Shown here: one piece after another, positions 13,467 to 25,100 of the stretch
How the letters are laid out: each line of letters opens with the position of its first letter
Position numbering within the stretch: the first letter of the stretch is position 1
Assembly: GCF_035222375.1 (NCBI RefSeq)
Contig: NC_085887.1
Coordinates: 1,649,501 to 1,713,500, forward strand
Source of the DNA: Podospora pseudocomata
Lineage: Eukaryota; Ascomycota; Sordariomycetes; Sordariales; Podosporaceae
DNA length: 64,000 nt
Reading direction: 5' to 3'
Program-made: the position numbers and the translations under genes
Notes under the pieces: model-generated
The model's input: only the letters and a program-made list of their open reading frames with translations
What the model was told of the DNA's origin: nothing
Database searches by the model: none

Positions 13467-15209
13467 GGTGATAGTTGAAGATGGATGAGATAGGTATCGA
13501 TAAAGTAGATATAGTAGTAGGCGATAGGTATCTCGTGAAGCGCAGCGCGGGGATGGAATAGTCCGCAAGAAGAGCTTCGAGGATGGTAGGAGATGTCAAA
13601 GATGATGATTGAACAATCTATCGATGAGATGTGACAAGAAGGAAAGTAGCAGGTTGTATGTGTGTGTGGGAAAAGGTTTCCAGGAAGTCCCCAGGATATG
13701 AATCAATGGTAAAGTTTACCGGTTGCCGGGTGAGAGGTTGAAATAAGAGTGGGTTGGGGTGTAAGTGGTAGCTTCCAACGGACCCTGACAAATGATGCAA
13801 AAGCCCCCCTGGGGCGGGTGAAATGGAAAGGCTCGTCTTTGTTGTTTCCTTGGTTGTGTGATTGTTCAAACAGGTCAAGTGCTTCCAGGAGCGCTTGACT
13901 TTAAACAACACAAAGAAGGCCCCGGGTCTTCTCTTTCGGGACGCCGGCCGGGTGACTCAGATGAAGGCAGTGAGCAGGGCGTGTAATTGACAAGCCCCTG
14001 TTGGCGAATCGCGATAAGATGCCGAGATGACGAAAGAGGAAATACTAGCTGCAACGAGCCAATAGGATGTGAAAGTACAAACTGAGGACGACAGGAGTGT
14101 CTTGGGCTCCAGCTGATGATAACGAGGTATGTATAGGTGTATAGTTCTTTGACAGAGTGATACAGAACAAGAGAGAGGGAAAAGAAAGGAGAGACCTCGA
14201 GATAGGAAGGGGCTGGACACAACAGAGGCTTATACTCAGTCAAGGAGGCTTATCGGCCTGTTTGGGAATGCCCAGGATCCATGTGAGGATGGCGGGTGCG
14301 GGTGATAAAGCTTGAGCGGGAGGTGGGGAGTGGGAGTGGGAGTGACAAGTGACGACAGGTCGGCGTGTGACACTTGTGAGCACCCAGCAGCTGCAGCTGA
14401 GACGTGGACATGGACAGTGCTCGAAAGAGATATTCTTGGCTTCTCTCAGGGTTGACCATGATGAAATGGCGGCCCAGGCCTGATCAAGGTAAACCGGTTT
14501 AGCGGACATGAAACAACCACCGTCAGGCCCGTTTCCAAGCCACCTCCAGTGGCTTCGTCAGCAAACTGGAAGCGGTCGTGGTCCCAGTAGTCCCCTAGAG
14601 ATGTTAGCAGTGACGGCGTCATCTGGGGTAACCTAAGCTTGTAGACATCAAGATGTTCATGCCGGATGTCAAATGCCGGCCCATGCACCACACCCTTCTC
14701 CAACGCTTGCCCTCGGGTGCCCTGCAGGAGGATGATGCATCGACCATCCGGTGTTTCCTTGAACGGGCAGCCACTGACGGGACTCGTGTTACCCACGGGC
14801 AATGGCATCTCGACATTGATGAGAACGGGGATGATGTCTCGAGATGAACATGGTCGAGGTGCGAGGTGCGATTGGCAATTGACAATTGGAGTCGGATGCC
14901 ACCACTGCACCATACAAGTGGATGCCTCTGTGGAGAGCTGCAGGAACCCCCACAACCGGCCCCCGCCAAGCTCACCCTTCTGCTAACTGCATCACTACCA
15001 TCTCCAGAGCCATCTCACGACACAAACATGTGCTCTCATGGGTAATCATTCATATCTACCGGTTTCGTCCGTCTTGCTCTCCGACTCTCGATCGGAATGC
15101 TCGCGTCAAGTGAGTTCTTCCGGACAAGTCCGCTGACGCGATTCAGCTGGCCCCCAGTCTTTGAGGATCACAGCCGGCCGGCAAAGGTGCATTCCAAGCG
15201 CGCGCGCGC

Positions 15210-15225
15210 GATAACGATAAGGATA
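15210..15225 (+). promoter_or_regulatory. three GATA motifs in 16 bp
   Basis: GATA occurs at 15210, 15216 and 15222 directly after a CG-alternating tract. GATA-type zinc-finger regulators are widespread in filamentous fungi. Function here is inferred only from motif spacing. Confidence 0.35.
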
Positions 15226-16044
15226 ACGGACGTCATCCTACCCTCCCCTCTCGGATCTCGATACTTAGCCCTGTCTGTGCTGTTCCCTTCACCGCATCCT
15301 CAACAACCGTTTATCATCGACTAGTCAAGTCTTGTATGGTCTAGAATCCAATAATTACCACATAGCAAAACCCCCCTCGTTGGCTCAAAGGAGAAAGAGA
15401 GAGGCAAAGAGAATCGAAACGAAAGGCGGCGGCCGGGGTGTCGGCTGACCTCTCGCTCTTCCTCGTGAACGGGGTCTCAGGTCATTCACCTTTGACTCGG
15501 CCGCAGACACGTACCTAAGTTACCGAGGACCCCGCACTCTCTCTCAGCTTCCACATCTGCTTATTGCACAGTTTAAAAGTTCCGACCTCGGTATTTGCAA
15601 CTTCTTATCTCCATGTAGACGCAGAAGAGTAACAGTGTAAAGAACTCAGGGGTGGCTATCGGGTTGCCAGATTGGAAGATGGCCGCATAGTGGGAGTCCA
15701 TGTGTCACGCTGAATGGAAGCGTCGGCTGTGGTACTCAATATATTCTAGATGTGTTCAAACAGGATGGGAATGTTGGCGGACCACAAACTAAAGCCCGAT
15801 GTTTGGTCCATTCCCCGTGGTCTGTCAGATCACGGGTCCCCATATCGGGCTCAGCTTCGCCTCCCGCAGCAGCAGCGCAACAACGCGGTTTTGGGGCTTG
15901 GAACTGGTCGGCTGTCGTGAGCTGACCCAGACTTCTTGGGAGGAATTTCAATTGTAGCATCACACTGTTAGTCGATGAATGCGAGATGGAATTGCCCCTG
16001 TCCCAAACCAACCGGTGTAGCCAGCCAGCTGTGACCTTGATGGC

Positions 16045-16079
16045 CTTATCGGCTTATCACCCCTTATCAACACCTTATC
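16045..16079 (-). promoter_or_regulatory. cluster of four GATAAG sites
   Basis: CTTATC (GATAAG on the minus strand) starts at 16045, 16053, 16063 and 16074: four identical hexamers in 35 bp, about 190 bp before the Cwc26 start codon. GATAAG is the consensus of fungal GATA factors such as the nitrogen and light regulators. Binding is inferred, not shown. Confidence 0.55.
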
Positions 16080-16270
16080 AGTGATGTCACCCAGTACCAC
16101 TGCAAACGCGCTGCAGCGCAACGCGACCAGAGCAACAGCAGCCTTGTGGGGCGGAACAAACCGCTGCACGACATTCTTGTCGCAAACACCACACGCAGCC
16201 AAAATTTCGGCCACCACCACCACCGAACCCAACCTTCCCCCCTCCAAAAAAAAACCCATAACCGCCCACA

Positions 16271-17356
16271 ATGTCAACAGACAAAGCTACCTACCTAGCA
16301 ACCCACTACCTAACCGCCGACCCCCCCAAATCCACCACCACCTCTTCCAGCTCCACCTCCAAAAAACGAAAACGCTCCTCCAAGACAGCCGCCGCCCCCG
16401 TCGCCCAAATCAACAACCTCCTCATCCACGACTCCGATGACGAATCCACCTGGGCCAACCCCAACCCAAACCCCGACTCCGACTCCGACGGCGACACCCC
16501 CATGACCATCGCCGGGCACACCTCTGAATTCCGCAAGTCCAAAAAATCCGCCTGGTCCACCGTCGGCACCGCCGTCCTCCCCGCCACAGTGAAGAAACGT
16601 GACGATTCCGACAACATTGCAGATGCCGTCCTCGCAGCCGCGAAGAATGATGCTGCCGCCTTGGGTCATGACTCTGATGACAGTTCGGAGGAGGTGGATG
16701 ACGACCCAAGACAGGTAAAAATGTCAAATGGCATGCGCCCGGGGTTGCAATCTGCAAAGTCGATAACGGAGCAACTTGCCAGAAAAGCAGAGGAGGAGAA
16801 GAGAGAGTTGGAGAGGTTGACCAAGGCGATGGAGGAGGCAAAAAAAGCTAAAGAGGGGAAGGAAGAGGAGGATGAGGTTGTTTTGCGGGATGCTACCGGG
16901 AGGAGGATTGATGTCAGCTTGAGGAGGGCGCAGGCACGAAGGGAGATGTTGGAGAGGGAAAGGGCTGAACAGGAGAAGGAGGCGCTTTTGAAGGGGGAGG
17001 TGCAGGCTAGGGAGGCGGAGATGAGGAGGGAGAGGTTGGAGGGGGCGAAGTTGATGACGCTTGCGAGGGGGAAGGATGATGAGGAGATTAATCGGGAGCA
17101 GAGGGAGGAGGGGAGGTGGAACGATCCCATGGCGCTGTTTTTGGAGGGGGATAAGGGGGGGAAGGGGAGGAAGAAAAGGGGCAAGGGGAGGCCGGTGTAT
17201 CAAGGGCCGGCGGAACCGAATCGATATGGGATAAGGCCGGGGTATAGGTGGGATGGGGTTGATAGGGGAAACGGGTGGGAGAAGGAGAGGTTTAGGATAC
17301 TGAATAGGAAGGAGATGGTGAAGGGGTTGGAGTATGCTTGGCAGATGGATGAGTAG
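16271..17356 (+). CDS. CWC26: pre-mRNA splicing factor Cwc26/Bud13
   Basis: Subunit of the RES complex (Bud13, Pml1, Snu17) that stabilises the activated spliceosome and helps retain unspliced RNA in the nucleus. Intronless, 361 residues. The N-terminus begins MSTDKATYLATHYLTADPP, followed by Lys/Arg and Asp/Ser-rich disordered sequence. A long charged helix spans about 175-270. The conserved C-terminal block is clear: WNDPMALFLE, then GPAEPNRYGIRPGYRWDGVD and a short tail with GNGWEKERFRILNRKE. This last block is the Bud13 signature that contacts Snu17. The C-terminal third is rich in GGG/AGG codons, unlike the C-rich start, a gradient seen in several genes of this window. Confidence 0.93.
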   Translation: MSTDKATYLATHYLTADPPKSTTTSSSSTSKKRKRSSKTAAAPVAQINNLLIHDSDDESTWANPNPNPDSDSDGDTPMTIAGHTSEFRKSKKSAWSTVGTAVLPATVKKRDDSDNIADAVLAAAKNDAAALGHDSDDSSEEVDDDPRQVKMSNGMRPGLQSAKSITEQLARKAEEEKRELERLTKAMEEAKKAKEGKEEEDEVVLRDATGRRIDVSLRRAQARREMLERERAEQEKEALLKGEVQAREAEMRRERLEGAKLMTLARGKDDEEINREQREEGRWNDPMALFLEGDKGGKGRKKRGKGRPVYQGPAEPNRYGIRPGYRWDGVDRGNGWEKERFRILNRKEMVKGLEYAWQMDE

Positions 17357-17523
17357 ATGCACACTTCTTGGAGTTAGTAATAATGGACAGCGAAGGGTCG
17401 TTGGCAGTGGGTAGAATTGCGACGGCGGTTGCAAGTTGTTAAAAGTAGGAAAGTATACCTAAGCAGGATGAACTCCAGCATCAACAGGGCTAGTTCTGGT
17501 GAAGAAGTCAACAACAACCAATT

Positions 17524-17597
17524 GGTTTCGTGGTGTAGTTGGTTATCACGTCAGTCTAACACACTGAAGGTCTCCAGTTCGAGCCTGGACGAAATCA
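17524..17597 (+). tRNA. tRNA-Val (AAC)
   Basis: Cloverleaf folds by eye. The acceptor stem GGTTTCG pairs with CGAAATC, followed by discriminator A at 17597. D arm has GTG/CAC; the anticodon stem TCAGT/ACTGA encloses the loop CTAACAC with anticodon AAC; the T arm is TCCAG-TTCGAGC-CTGGA. There is no intron. A T-rich run follows at about 17607, suitable for RNA polymerase III termination. Confidence 0.95.
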
Positions 17598-18139
17598 AAG
17601 CGATTATTTTTTGCATATATTATCACACGGGTACTGTGAGGTTTTTAATTTTTTTTGGGTTTTTTTGGGGGGGTGGTACTGGTGGAGTTGTGGGGTTTTG
17701 CATGCTTCGTCCACTTTGGCTCAGATATCACGATAACCTCACCTACATTCTTATCTGCCAGACAGAATAAGGATGTCGCGGAGAGGTAGACCACCGCGGC
17801 AAACTTGTCCGTGTCTATAATAAAAGCTAGGAATAAGCTATGCTTGGTTTGAAAGATAATAAATAGACTTCGAAAATATTAGACACGCCTTTCAGAATGA
17901 ATAATAGCTCTAACTCAAAAAATAGTAGACACACTTCAAAAGACAGTCAAAACAGGTATGAGCAACTTCTTCAAGCCATTCGTCAATCAAACCAGACAAC
18001 TTTTCTCGCCGATACTCAAACAGACTACCTCAACGAATCCATATTAAACCTCAACAAGAGGCTACAAAAAGTAAACAATAACAAAAACCGGGTATCAATA
18101 ACATTATTACTCCCGTGGCAAACAATTCCACCACCAAAC
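17598..18139. other. spacer downstream of tRNA-Val
   Basis: AT-rich noncoding DNA with long T and G runs near 17640-17700. It probably contains the 3' UTR of the following minus-strand gene. No further RNA gene was seen. Confidence 0.6.
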
Positions 18140-19807
18140 TTAAACCTCCTCGGCGTCCTCCATCGGCTCGCCCTGGTCCAAACCACTGTCGCCGCCCATA
18201 ACCACACCACCGGCGCCATCAATACCCAACTGTCCGCTTGCGATGGCTGTGAGCCTTGCCACCTCAGCCGAGAGCTTCTTGTTTTCAGCCGACAACGCGT
18301 TGATCCGTTCCTCCCTGCTCCGAATTTGTATGTCCCGGTTGGATATGTGCTGGTCCCGTGACCGCAATTCCTGCAATAGTTGCGAGTTCGTCGCCGTGAG
18401 GTCCCCTATGATACCAGAAAGCCGTTCGATACTCCTCGCCATCGCCTCCGCCGTGGCCGCAGGCACCACATAGTCCGGCGCCGCGCCCGGTGAGACTCCG
18501 GCCGCTTGTTGAGCTAACCCAGGCAACCCATCAATTCCCCCACCCGCCGAGATAGCAAACTGCTGGCCCATGGGACTCCCATGAAAGCCCGGCTGTTGGA
18601 CCACTTGCTGCTGCTGTCCCTGTAGAGCACCATTTGCAACCGCCCCAGTAGTCCTTCTCCTGTTGTTCCCCACCACAACCGCCTGCACCGCCGGCGCCGG
18701 AGCAGCCACCATCGGAGGCGACCCTCCCCTCTGCTGCCTTTGCCTCCTCTGCGCCTGCTGCTGATTCCTCCACTCCTGCTCCGCCAACTGTTCCGCGGCG
18801 TATTTCTCCGCCCTCGCCGCCCTCTCCGCTTCTGCATGGGCCCTCCTCTGTCCTTCCGACTGCTTCGCCAACTCAGGGCCGTCCGGTATTCTCAGGGCGG
18901 TAGCAAACATGTGCCTGATCAGAGTCAGCTTTCTGCTAAATCCCTCGTTACTCCGACAAGGGCCCTGGTTGATGTGGGCGGCAAGCCCTGCCCTATCTCC
19001 AAAATAAGTCCAACAGAAGGAGCAGATGGCGGGCGACTCGTGGTTGTGCTCTCCCACAACGTTGAGCAGTGTGGTGATATCGGAACAAGGCCCACATGAC
19101 GAGCTGGTGCCGTAATTAAACGGCCAGTTGGTAGGGCATACGGCCAGATATTTGGGCGCCTTCCTTCGTCCGCCTTCTTGACGCCCTTGGTCACCCCTGA
19201 TAAGGCCGTGCTTGTCCATCAGGTGCTTGCTTTCTCAATGTCAGCAACGTCCCCTCCTTTGCTCTTTTTCTTTTCGAAATGAAACGATGAAAGGAAAAGA
19301 AGATAGAAAAAGATATTAAGAAGAGGGATATGAAATAAAGGAAGGGAAAAAAAGAGAAAAAAAAAAGAGAGAAGAAAAAAAAAAGAGAAGAGTTATTTTT
19401 TAAAAAAAAACACCCACTCACATAAAATATTGATTCCCCCCCGCCCTGGTCTGGCAATCCTCAAAAAAACAGTCATTCTCCCCTTTATCGTCAGGATCAG
19501 GTAACCCAGGCTTGAAATAAGGCACCCTTCCATCATTCCCTCCTCCTCCTCCTCCTCCTCCTCCACCGCCACCCAAACTCGGATCAACAACCCCCCCTCC
19601 TCCCATCCCAGCAACAGGAGCTACATTCCCATTCCCCTCCATGGATGGATGAAGATGATTATCTCCCACACGTCTCCGTTTGGCCAAATGCTGGGTATTA
19701 TTATTGTCTTGGTGACCCTCCCCCTCATCCGAATGATCCAGACCACCCCCTTCGTCGTTCGAATCAGAGACGGATTCGGACGCGTCAATCTCTGCGCCCC
19801 AGGGCAT
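18140..19807 (-). CDS. C2H2-like zinc-finger protein with C-terminal coiled coil
   Basis: Two exons, 19422-19807 and 18140-19229, join across a 192-bp purine-rich intron (GTGAGT donor, GCTGAC branch, AAAG acceptor) to give 491 residues. The splice rebuilds a finger-like unit: Cys-FFED-Cys, then IKHLMDKHGLI with two histidines. A second unit, CSFCWTYFGDRAGLAAHI ending in Cys, lies about 70 residues on. The pattern resembles the fungal family with PYFK followed by C2H2-like fingers. A run of 12 Gly precedes the fingers, and residues 1-60 are acidic. The C-terminal part has an Ala/Glu/Gln helix, Gln/Gly-rich linkers and a heptad-like coiled coil (about 410-470) with an acidic tail. DNA binding is possible but unproven. 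An upstream in-frame Met at 19900 is an alternative start. Confidence 0.75.
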
Positions 19808-20446
19808 GTTAAAGTCTTGGGGGGGAAGGGGGAAGAGCGATGCCAAGAGTTGAACAGGACAGGGGGCTGGGATTGACTGATTGATTGATTGGAACAACAA
19901 GTGAACTTTGTATTCTATTGTATAAGCGAGTGAGTGGGTGGGTGGGTGAGAGTTGTTATTAGCGGAAAAGTGGTGAGAAACGGGTTAAATGTTGGGGTTG
20001 CAAAAACAAGAGGTGGTCGGGACTGGTTCACAAGCGAGTTTTGTTTGTGGGGCAGGTGGGCTTTGTGCTGAATGGGGGACGTATGATTGGTTGGTGGGAC
20101 GGATGGTTAAGTGGGGAGGGTGCTTGCAAAATTCGGGCCCGAACTTCTGGACGTGTTTGTGAAGGGTGATCGAGATGATGTGTGGATGGACTGTTTTTAA
20201 GGGGATATTGACTAGTTGTTAAAGACCTGTTGACCATCTTCAAAGGTCCATTGGCTCCCTTTCTTACAGCTGTTAATTATTTTTCAAGAAAACCCCCCTC
20301 GATCATTTGATGGGAATCTTGACTATTTTTTGAAGGCCTGTTGAATATCGTTGAAGAAGTCCCGATTATCTTTCGAGGCGTGGCTGAGGATGACGCTACA
20401 CGGAGTGCTGCGTTAGTTTAATGCGTAGTACTAGTCTTTATTCGAG

Positions 20447-20469
20447 AGTATGTCTTCCGAAGACATACT
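20447..20469. repeat. perfect 11+1+11 inverted repeat
   Basis: The left arm AGTATGTCTTC at 20447-20457, one central C, and the exact reverse complement at 20459-20469. It lies about 126 bp upstream of tRNA-Ile. It could be a dimeric factor site or a hairpin. Confidence 0.9.
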
Positions 20470-20595
20470 GTGGACAGTGAGATGGAGATAGAGACTGTGA
20501 TGATAATATGAGGCTGATGTTGCCAGCACCCAAGCTCCCCCAACCCAACCAAACTTGTAACCAAAGCCAGATCTAAACTTGCATCAAAACCCAAA

Positions 20596-20688
20596 GCCCG
20601 ATTAGCTCAGCTGGTTAGAGCGTCGTACTAATACTGGAAACAGTACCAAGTAATGCGAAGGTCAACAGTTCAATCCTGTTATTGGGCA
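20596..20688 (+). tRNA. tRNA-Ile (AAU) with a 19-nt intron
   Basis: The acceptor stem GCCCGAT pairs with ATTGGGC, then discriminator A. The D arm is GCTC-AGCTGGTTA-GAGC. The anticodon stem TCGTA/TGCGA (one G-T pair) encloses CTAATA, an intron of about 19 nt inserted after position 37, and a final loop A. The T arm is AACAG-TTCAATC-CTGTT. The intron position is the standard one for nuclear tRNAs. A TTTT follows closely as the likely terminator. Confidence 0.92.
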
Positions 20689-22170
20689 CTATCTTTTGCG
20701 CTTTTTTCCTTCTGTCTTTTTCTCAACTTTCCTACACCTCTTCTTATTATCTTGTAGTTTGTGACAGAGCTCTTCTCGCTAACTGTTCAATCTCAAAATG
20801 GTGGCATATGTCAGCACTTCTGCATCAACAGCGGCTAGCACCCCACCTTCCGGACGGGAGCCGGTCATCGGATCTGAACTCAGGTTCTTGGTGCTCGGAA
20901 TAGCATAAACATATGTATATATAACAATCGCGGCGATGAATTGGGAAATTTGTTCCTTTATCATTAGCTTGAGAGTCTGATAAGTCGTGGAAGCCGGACG
21001 GCCACAAGCGGCTTCTAGCGGTTCTTCACATGGAGTTCCAGAACTTCTGGAAGCTTTGATGGTAGAATTGGGGGCTCCGGAGCCGGAGAGTCTATAACAT
21101 CGCTGGTTGGAGGCGGTTACACGGCAGGATCTCGAGGTTGGGGGCATAAAGAAAAGGCAGTGAGGAGGCATCAGACGGTGTAACCTGAATACCGAGGAGG
21201 GGTGACTAATGCATGGTGCATTTTTCCCGTTTGCTGCTTGTGATGATGGCACACGAGCAGGTCTGGTAAGATGGAAATAAGAATCATGCCATAGCTACTT
21301 TGCCGATGTGAAGAAAGGGACAAGATATCGGACCGCTCGATTGGTCCCTTGTAGGTAAAATCCAGGTTTAAGCTGCCTGATCCAGAGCTGCAAGGCTTTA
21401 GGCAGATGTTTTCACAGAGATGCGGACAGAAGCTGAGGGAAGGAGAAAGGAACGGAAAGAAGAGCTGTTATCTAGAGAAAGAACAGGTAGACTTTGGGGA
21501 TCTGCATGACGACTACCGACCAAGCAGTGTATAGAGATATCTTGAATAAGTGGTTGAAGATGCGGGAGGGGGGTGGTGGTCTTTGGCGGGGTAGCCTCTT
21601 TTGGTAGTCGGGTGGGCGGTGACAGGGGTGTCAAACCCCATGTTCATGTCAATCGAAAGGCGTGCATGTCCCACATTTCGGCAGGGGTCTTTGATGCGGG
21701 ACGGAGAGCAAGCCTCGCTTTCACTGCTACGAACCCTTGAAGAGTGACTCTTTTTGGAGGAAGACGAAACCAGTTGAAGCTGGTGGAACTTGTCTCTGGG
21801 GGGAGGGGCATCTAAATAAAAAGTAGTTCCCGGGGACTTTCTCTGTTTCTTCCTGAATTACATGAGCAGTTGTCTTTTGTTTCATTGCCATTGACTTACT
21901 TACGCCTTTTGCTGACGGATGACTGTTGGAACTTGGACTGACATTGACTTTGACTCGACTCTACGCCGGATATTTTACATGTTAGTACATACACTTTCTT
22001 ATGGGAGAGGATGAGGGACAGAGGCATATGTTTATATCGATGGTGCCAATGGGACTAAGCACGCCCTTGATCTGACATTTCTTGACAGCTCGGTTTAACC
22101 CGGCCTTTGCCTTGTCACTTCACGAAGAGACGGGGCTCCCCCCCTCGCGCCCTTTCCTGTCCTTCTCCGG

Positions 22171-25100
22171 ATGCCAGTGATACCAGAAATGGAGGAATAT
22201 GTCAACTGGGATATGGCCGCCCTCCCAACTACCGGGGAGGGCCTGGACTTTACTTCTTCGTCAGCCAACATGGCCACCGTGCCTGCTCTTGGAGCAGCTG
22301 GAGCCACTGAACATCTCCAGGACCTCGATCTCGCCCTGGAGAATGCAGAGGGGGATGATTTCTCCTTTTGGGCATTGGAGCACTTTGAGAACAACATCTC
22401 GCCTACACTCGACGGGACGCTAGACGCAAACACTTGCATTGGCCTTAAAGGTCTCGACAGAACCGGGCCGTTCGAAGAAGATCTGGACCTCCCCGACGTC
22501 CCGTGCACCAACTGTCAGCTTGGAGGCTATCAGTGCAAGCGTATTCCAGAGGGTCAGTACAAGGGCTATTGCACCAGCTGCATTGCCCTGTGCTCTGAAT
22601 GCAGCTTTGCGGAGACCACCGGTGCTGGCCGCGCCGTCGGCTTCCCTTCCAATCCTTGGCCCATCATGGGCGACCACCCTATGGGTATCCCGCAGGAGGA
22701 AGCCCATGCTGGGGCTGCCCTGAGCGGAAGCCAGCCTGCTGCCGCAACCGAGAACACCACGTCTGAACCTGCTCGAGCAACCTCCAAGACCAGGACTGGT
22801 GTTCGGTTCTCCAGAGAAGAACTGAAGATCCTAAAGAACTGGCTCTCGACTCACAGCAGGCATCCTTATCCTACCGAAGAGGAGAAGGAGATGTTACAGA
22901 AGCAGACAGGTCTTAGCAAGACCCAGATCACCAACTGGCTTGCCAACACCCGACGCAGAAACAAGAACGCTGTTGCCCAGCGGTCCACCTCACCGGGCGT
23001 GAGGACGTGGACCAAACCTATCGACATTGCCGGAAGACGAGGTGCCGCGTCTTTCGAGCTCATGAATCCCCTTCAGCGTTGGCAGGTATCTCCGCCGGAA
23101 AATGAACCGGCCTCCGTCACAGCTATTCAACGTGCCATCAGCACGTCTTCGACCCTGCAGTCGGGCCTTAGCAGCCCTTACAGCAGTGTCCACTTCACCG
23201 ACGATGGGTCAGGCAGATCGATCTGCGACTCTGCCATCTCCAGCGCCAATACATCTCATTCTAGCGGGTCGTTTGCTTCGGCCTACTCTTATGGCTCTCG
23301 TGGCTCGCTCGGGTCGGGAGGGTCCTCCATGCACCGGGGTCGGAGGAGGAGAAGGAGAAAGGCTGCTGCGCCCGCTGCTGCTAACATGACCAACAGCACA
23401 CCTCTACGACAGCCCCTGAAGACGTTCCAGTGTACTTTCTGCACCGAGACTTTCAGAACCAAGCACGACTGGCAGAGACATGAGAAGTCTCTGCATCTGT
23501 CTCTGGAGCGCTGGGTGTGCTCCCCCGATGGGCCGGTCACCTTCAACGCTGAGAGTGATCAGATGCAATGCGTTTTCTGCGGGCATGCCAACCCCGACGA
23601 GGCTCACATCGACAGCCACAATCACTCTGCCTGTCAAGAGCGCGCACTGGCGGAGAGGACGTTCTACCGGAAGGACCACCTTCGCCAACATTTGAAGCTT
23701 GTCCATGACGCCGCCTATCGCAGCCAGAGCATGGATGGGTGGAAGGTGACTACTCCAGAGATTCGTTCAAGGTGTGGTTTCTGCGGCATCGTGATGGACA
23801 CATGGTCCTTCCGTACCGACCACCTCGCCGAGCACTTCAAGCGCGGTAAATCCATGGCTGACTGGAAGGGTGATTGGGGTTTCGAAGACAAGGTGTTGGA
23901 CATGGTCGAGAACTCGATTCCACCGTTTTTGATCCACGACGAGAGAAACTCGCCTGATCCTTTCGAAGCGTCCCACCCCCCTTTTGCTGCCAAAAACGCG
24001 TATGAACTCATCAAGGCAGAGCTGAGGGCTTACATTGATGACCGACCACAAGGTCAGGAGGCCCCGTCTGACGGGGAGCTGCTGAGTGTGGTTCGCGCTC
24101 TGCTGGAAAAGACCAGGACCATCTCGAGGCCTTGCGTCGGTTCAACTGGGTCTTGGCTTCAAGATTTGTTGCTGGCAGCACCGTCCGACCGGCCTACCCG
24201 CCCTTCCTACAAGTCCTCTCTCCAGCAACTCAAGATCACCGGCAAGGGTGACATCTTTGAGCTGGATCCGCTGGAGCTGGAGCTCGAAGTCTATGTCAAA
24301 GCCCGCCGCCTCCTAGGCCTGACAGCCATGGACAGAGAGCTGCAGTCGGAAGCAGTCAACATCATCCGCCGCATGGACGAGTCCTCTTCCGACCCCTCCT
24401 CCGACATTGTCCAATTCTTCACCCGCCTCATCTACGCCTCGACCTCCTGGCTAACTTGCTTCCGAGCTCGCGCCCATCTCCCAAGATCAGAAGACGTCGT
24501 CGACGTTCCTCAACGGTCCAAAGACCCCAAGAAGATCGACGCCGGCATCCACAACCCATCCCGCCTGGAATTCGAACTGGCCGAATACGTCCGCGAGCAA
24601 CGCTCCCTCTTCGGGGAGGGGTTTGTTCCCAGTGACGACGACCTGCAAAAACGCGCTCGTGTCATCATCTTCGAGTATGATGACGGCTGGAACCAAACAG
24701 CCGCCGACGACGCGGTTTGGCTTGCCGCCTTCAAAAACAGACATGTTTTTGGCAACGGCACCAACGACAGCAGCGCCTACGTGCCATTGGATCTCTCCCA
24801 CGAGTCCATGTTCCCGAATCCATTGCAGCTCCAGCTCGACGTGTCCGATCCAGCAGGGCGGACGCGCATCCCGTCCATCTCCAACTCGTCCTCTTCACGA
24901 TCAGGGTCAGGATCAGGGTCAGGGTCAGGGTCAGGGTCAGGGCCAGGGTCAACCTCAACCCCTTCCCCCCCAGCAGGCTTCAGAGCCAACCTTTTGGGAG
25001 ACGTAAACTGCTACCAGCGCCTCGCTCGCGAACTAAAGAAATATGTAGCCAGTGCCATGTCGCCCAACAACCCCAACTGTCACGTCCCTACAGACGAGGA

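Larger units (their letters stand above)
13467..16270. promoter_or_regulatory. 2.8-kb spacer with GATA-motif clusters
   Basis: Upstream of both flanking genes. It holds two GATA clusters, a short CG-alternating tract at 15199-15210, and scattered open frames. The longest, on the minus strand at 14446-14955 (169 codons), has no recognisable domain and no clear splice partner. I see no tRNA or other structured RNA. Confidence 0.5.
19808..22170. promoter_or_regulatory. 2.4-kb divergent spacer with a tRNA
   Basis: Separates the C2H2-like gene from the homeobox gene and includes tRNA-Ile. It also has a perfect 23-bp palindrome and two degenerate copies of a motif like GACCTGTTGACCATCTT (20223 and 20335). 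The open frames are short and protein-unlike. Confidence 0.55.

Noticed and set aside
14446-14955. 169-codon minus-strand frame in the large spacer
   Set aside because: Partly protein-like (CPFKETPDGRCIILLQG), but no domain, no splice partner and no good start context. Chance remains the simpler explanation.
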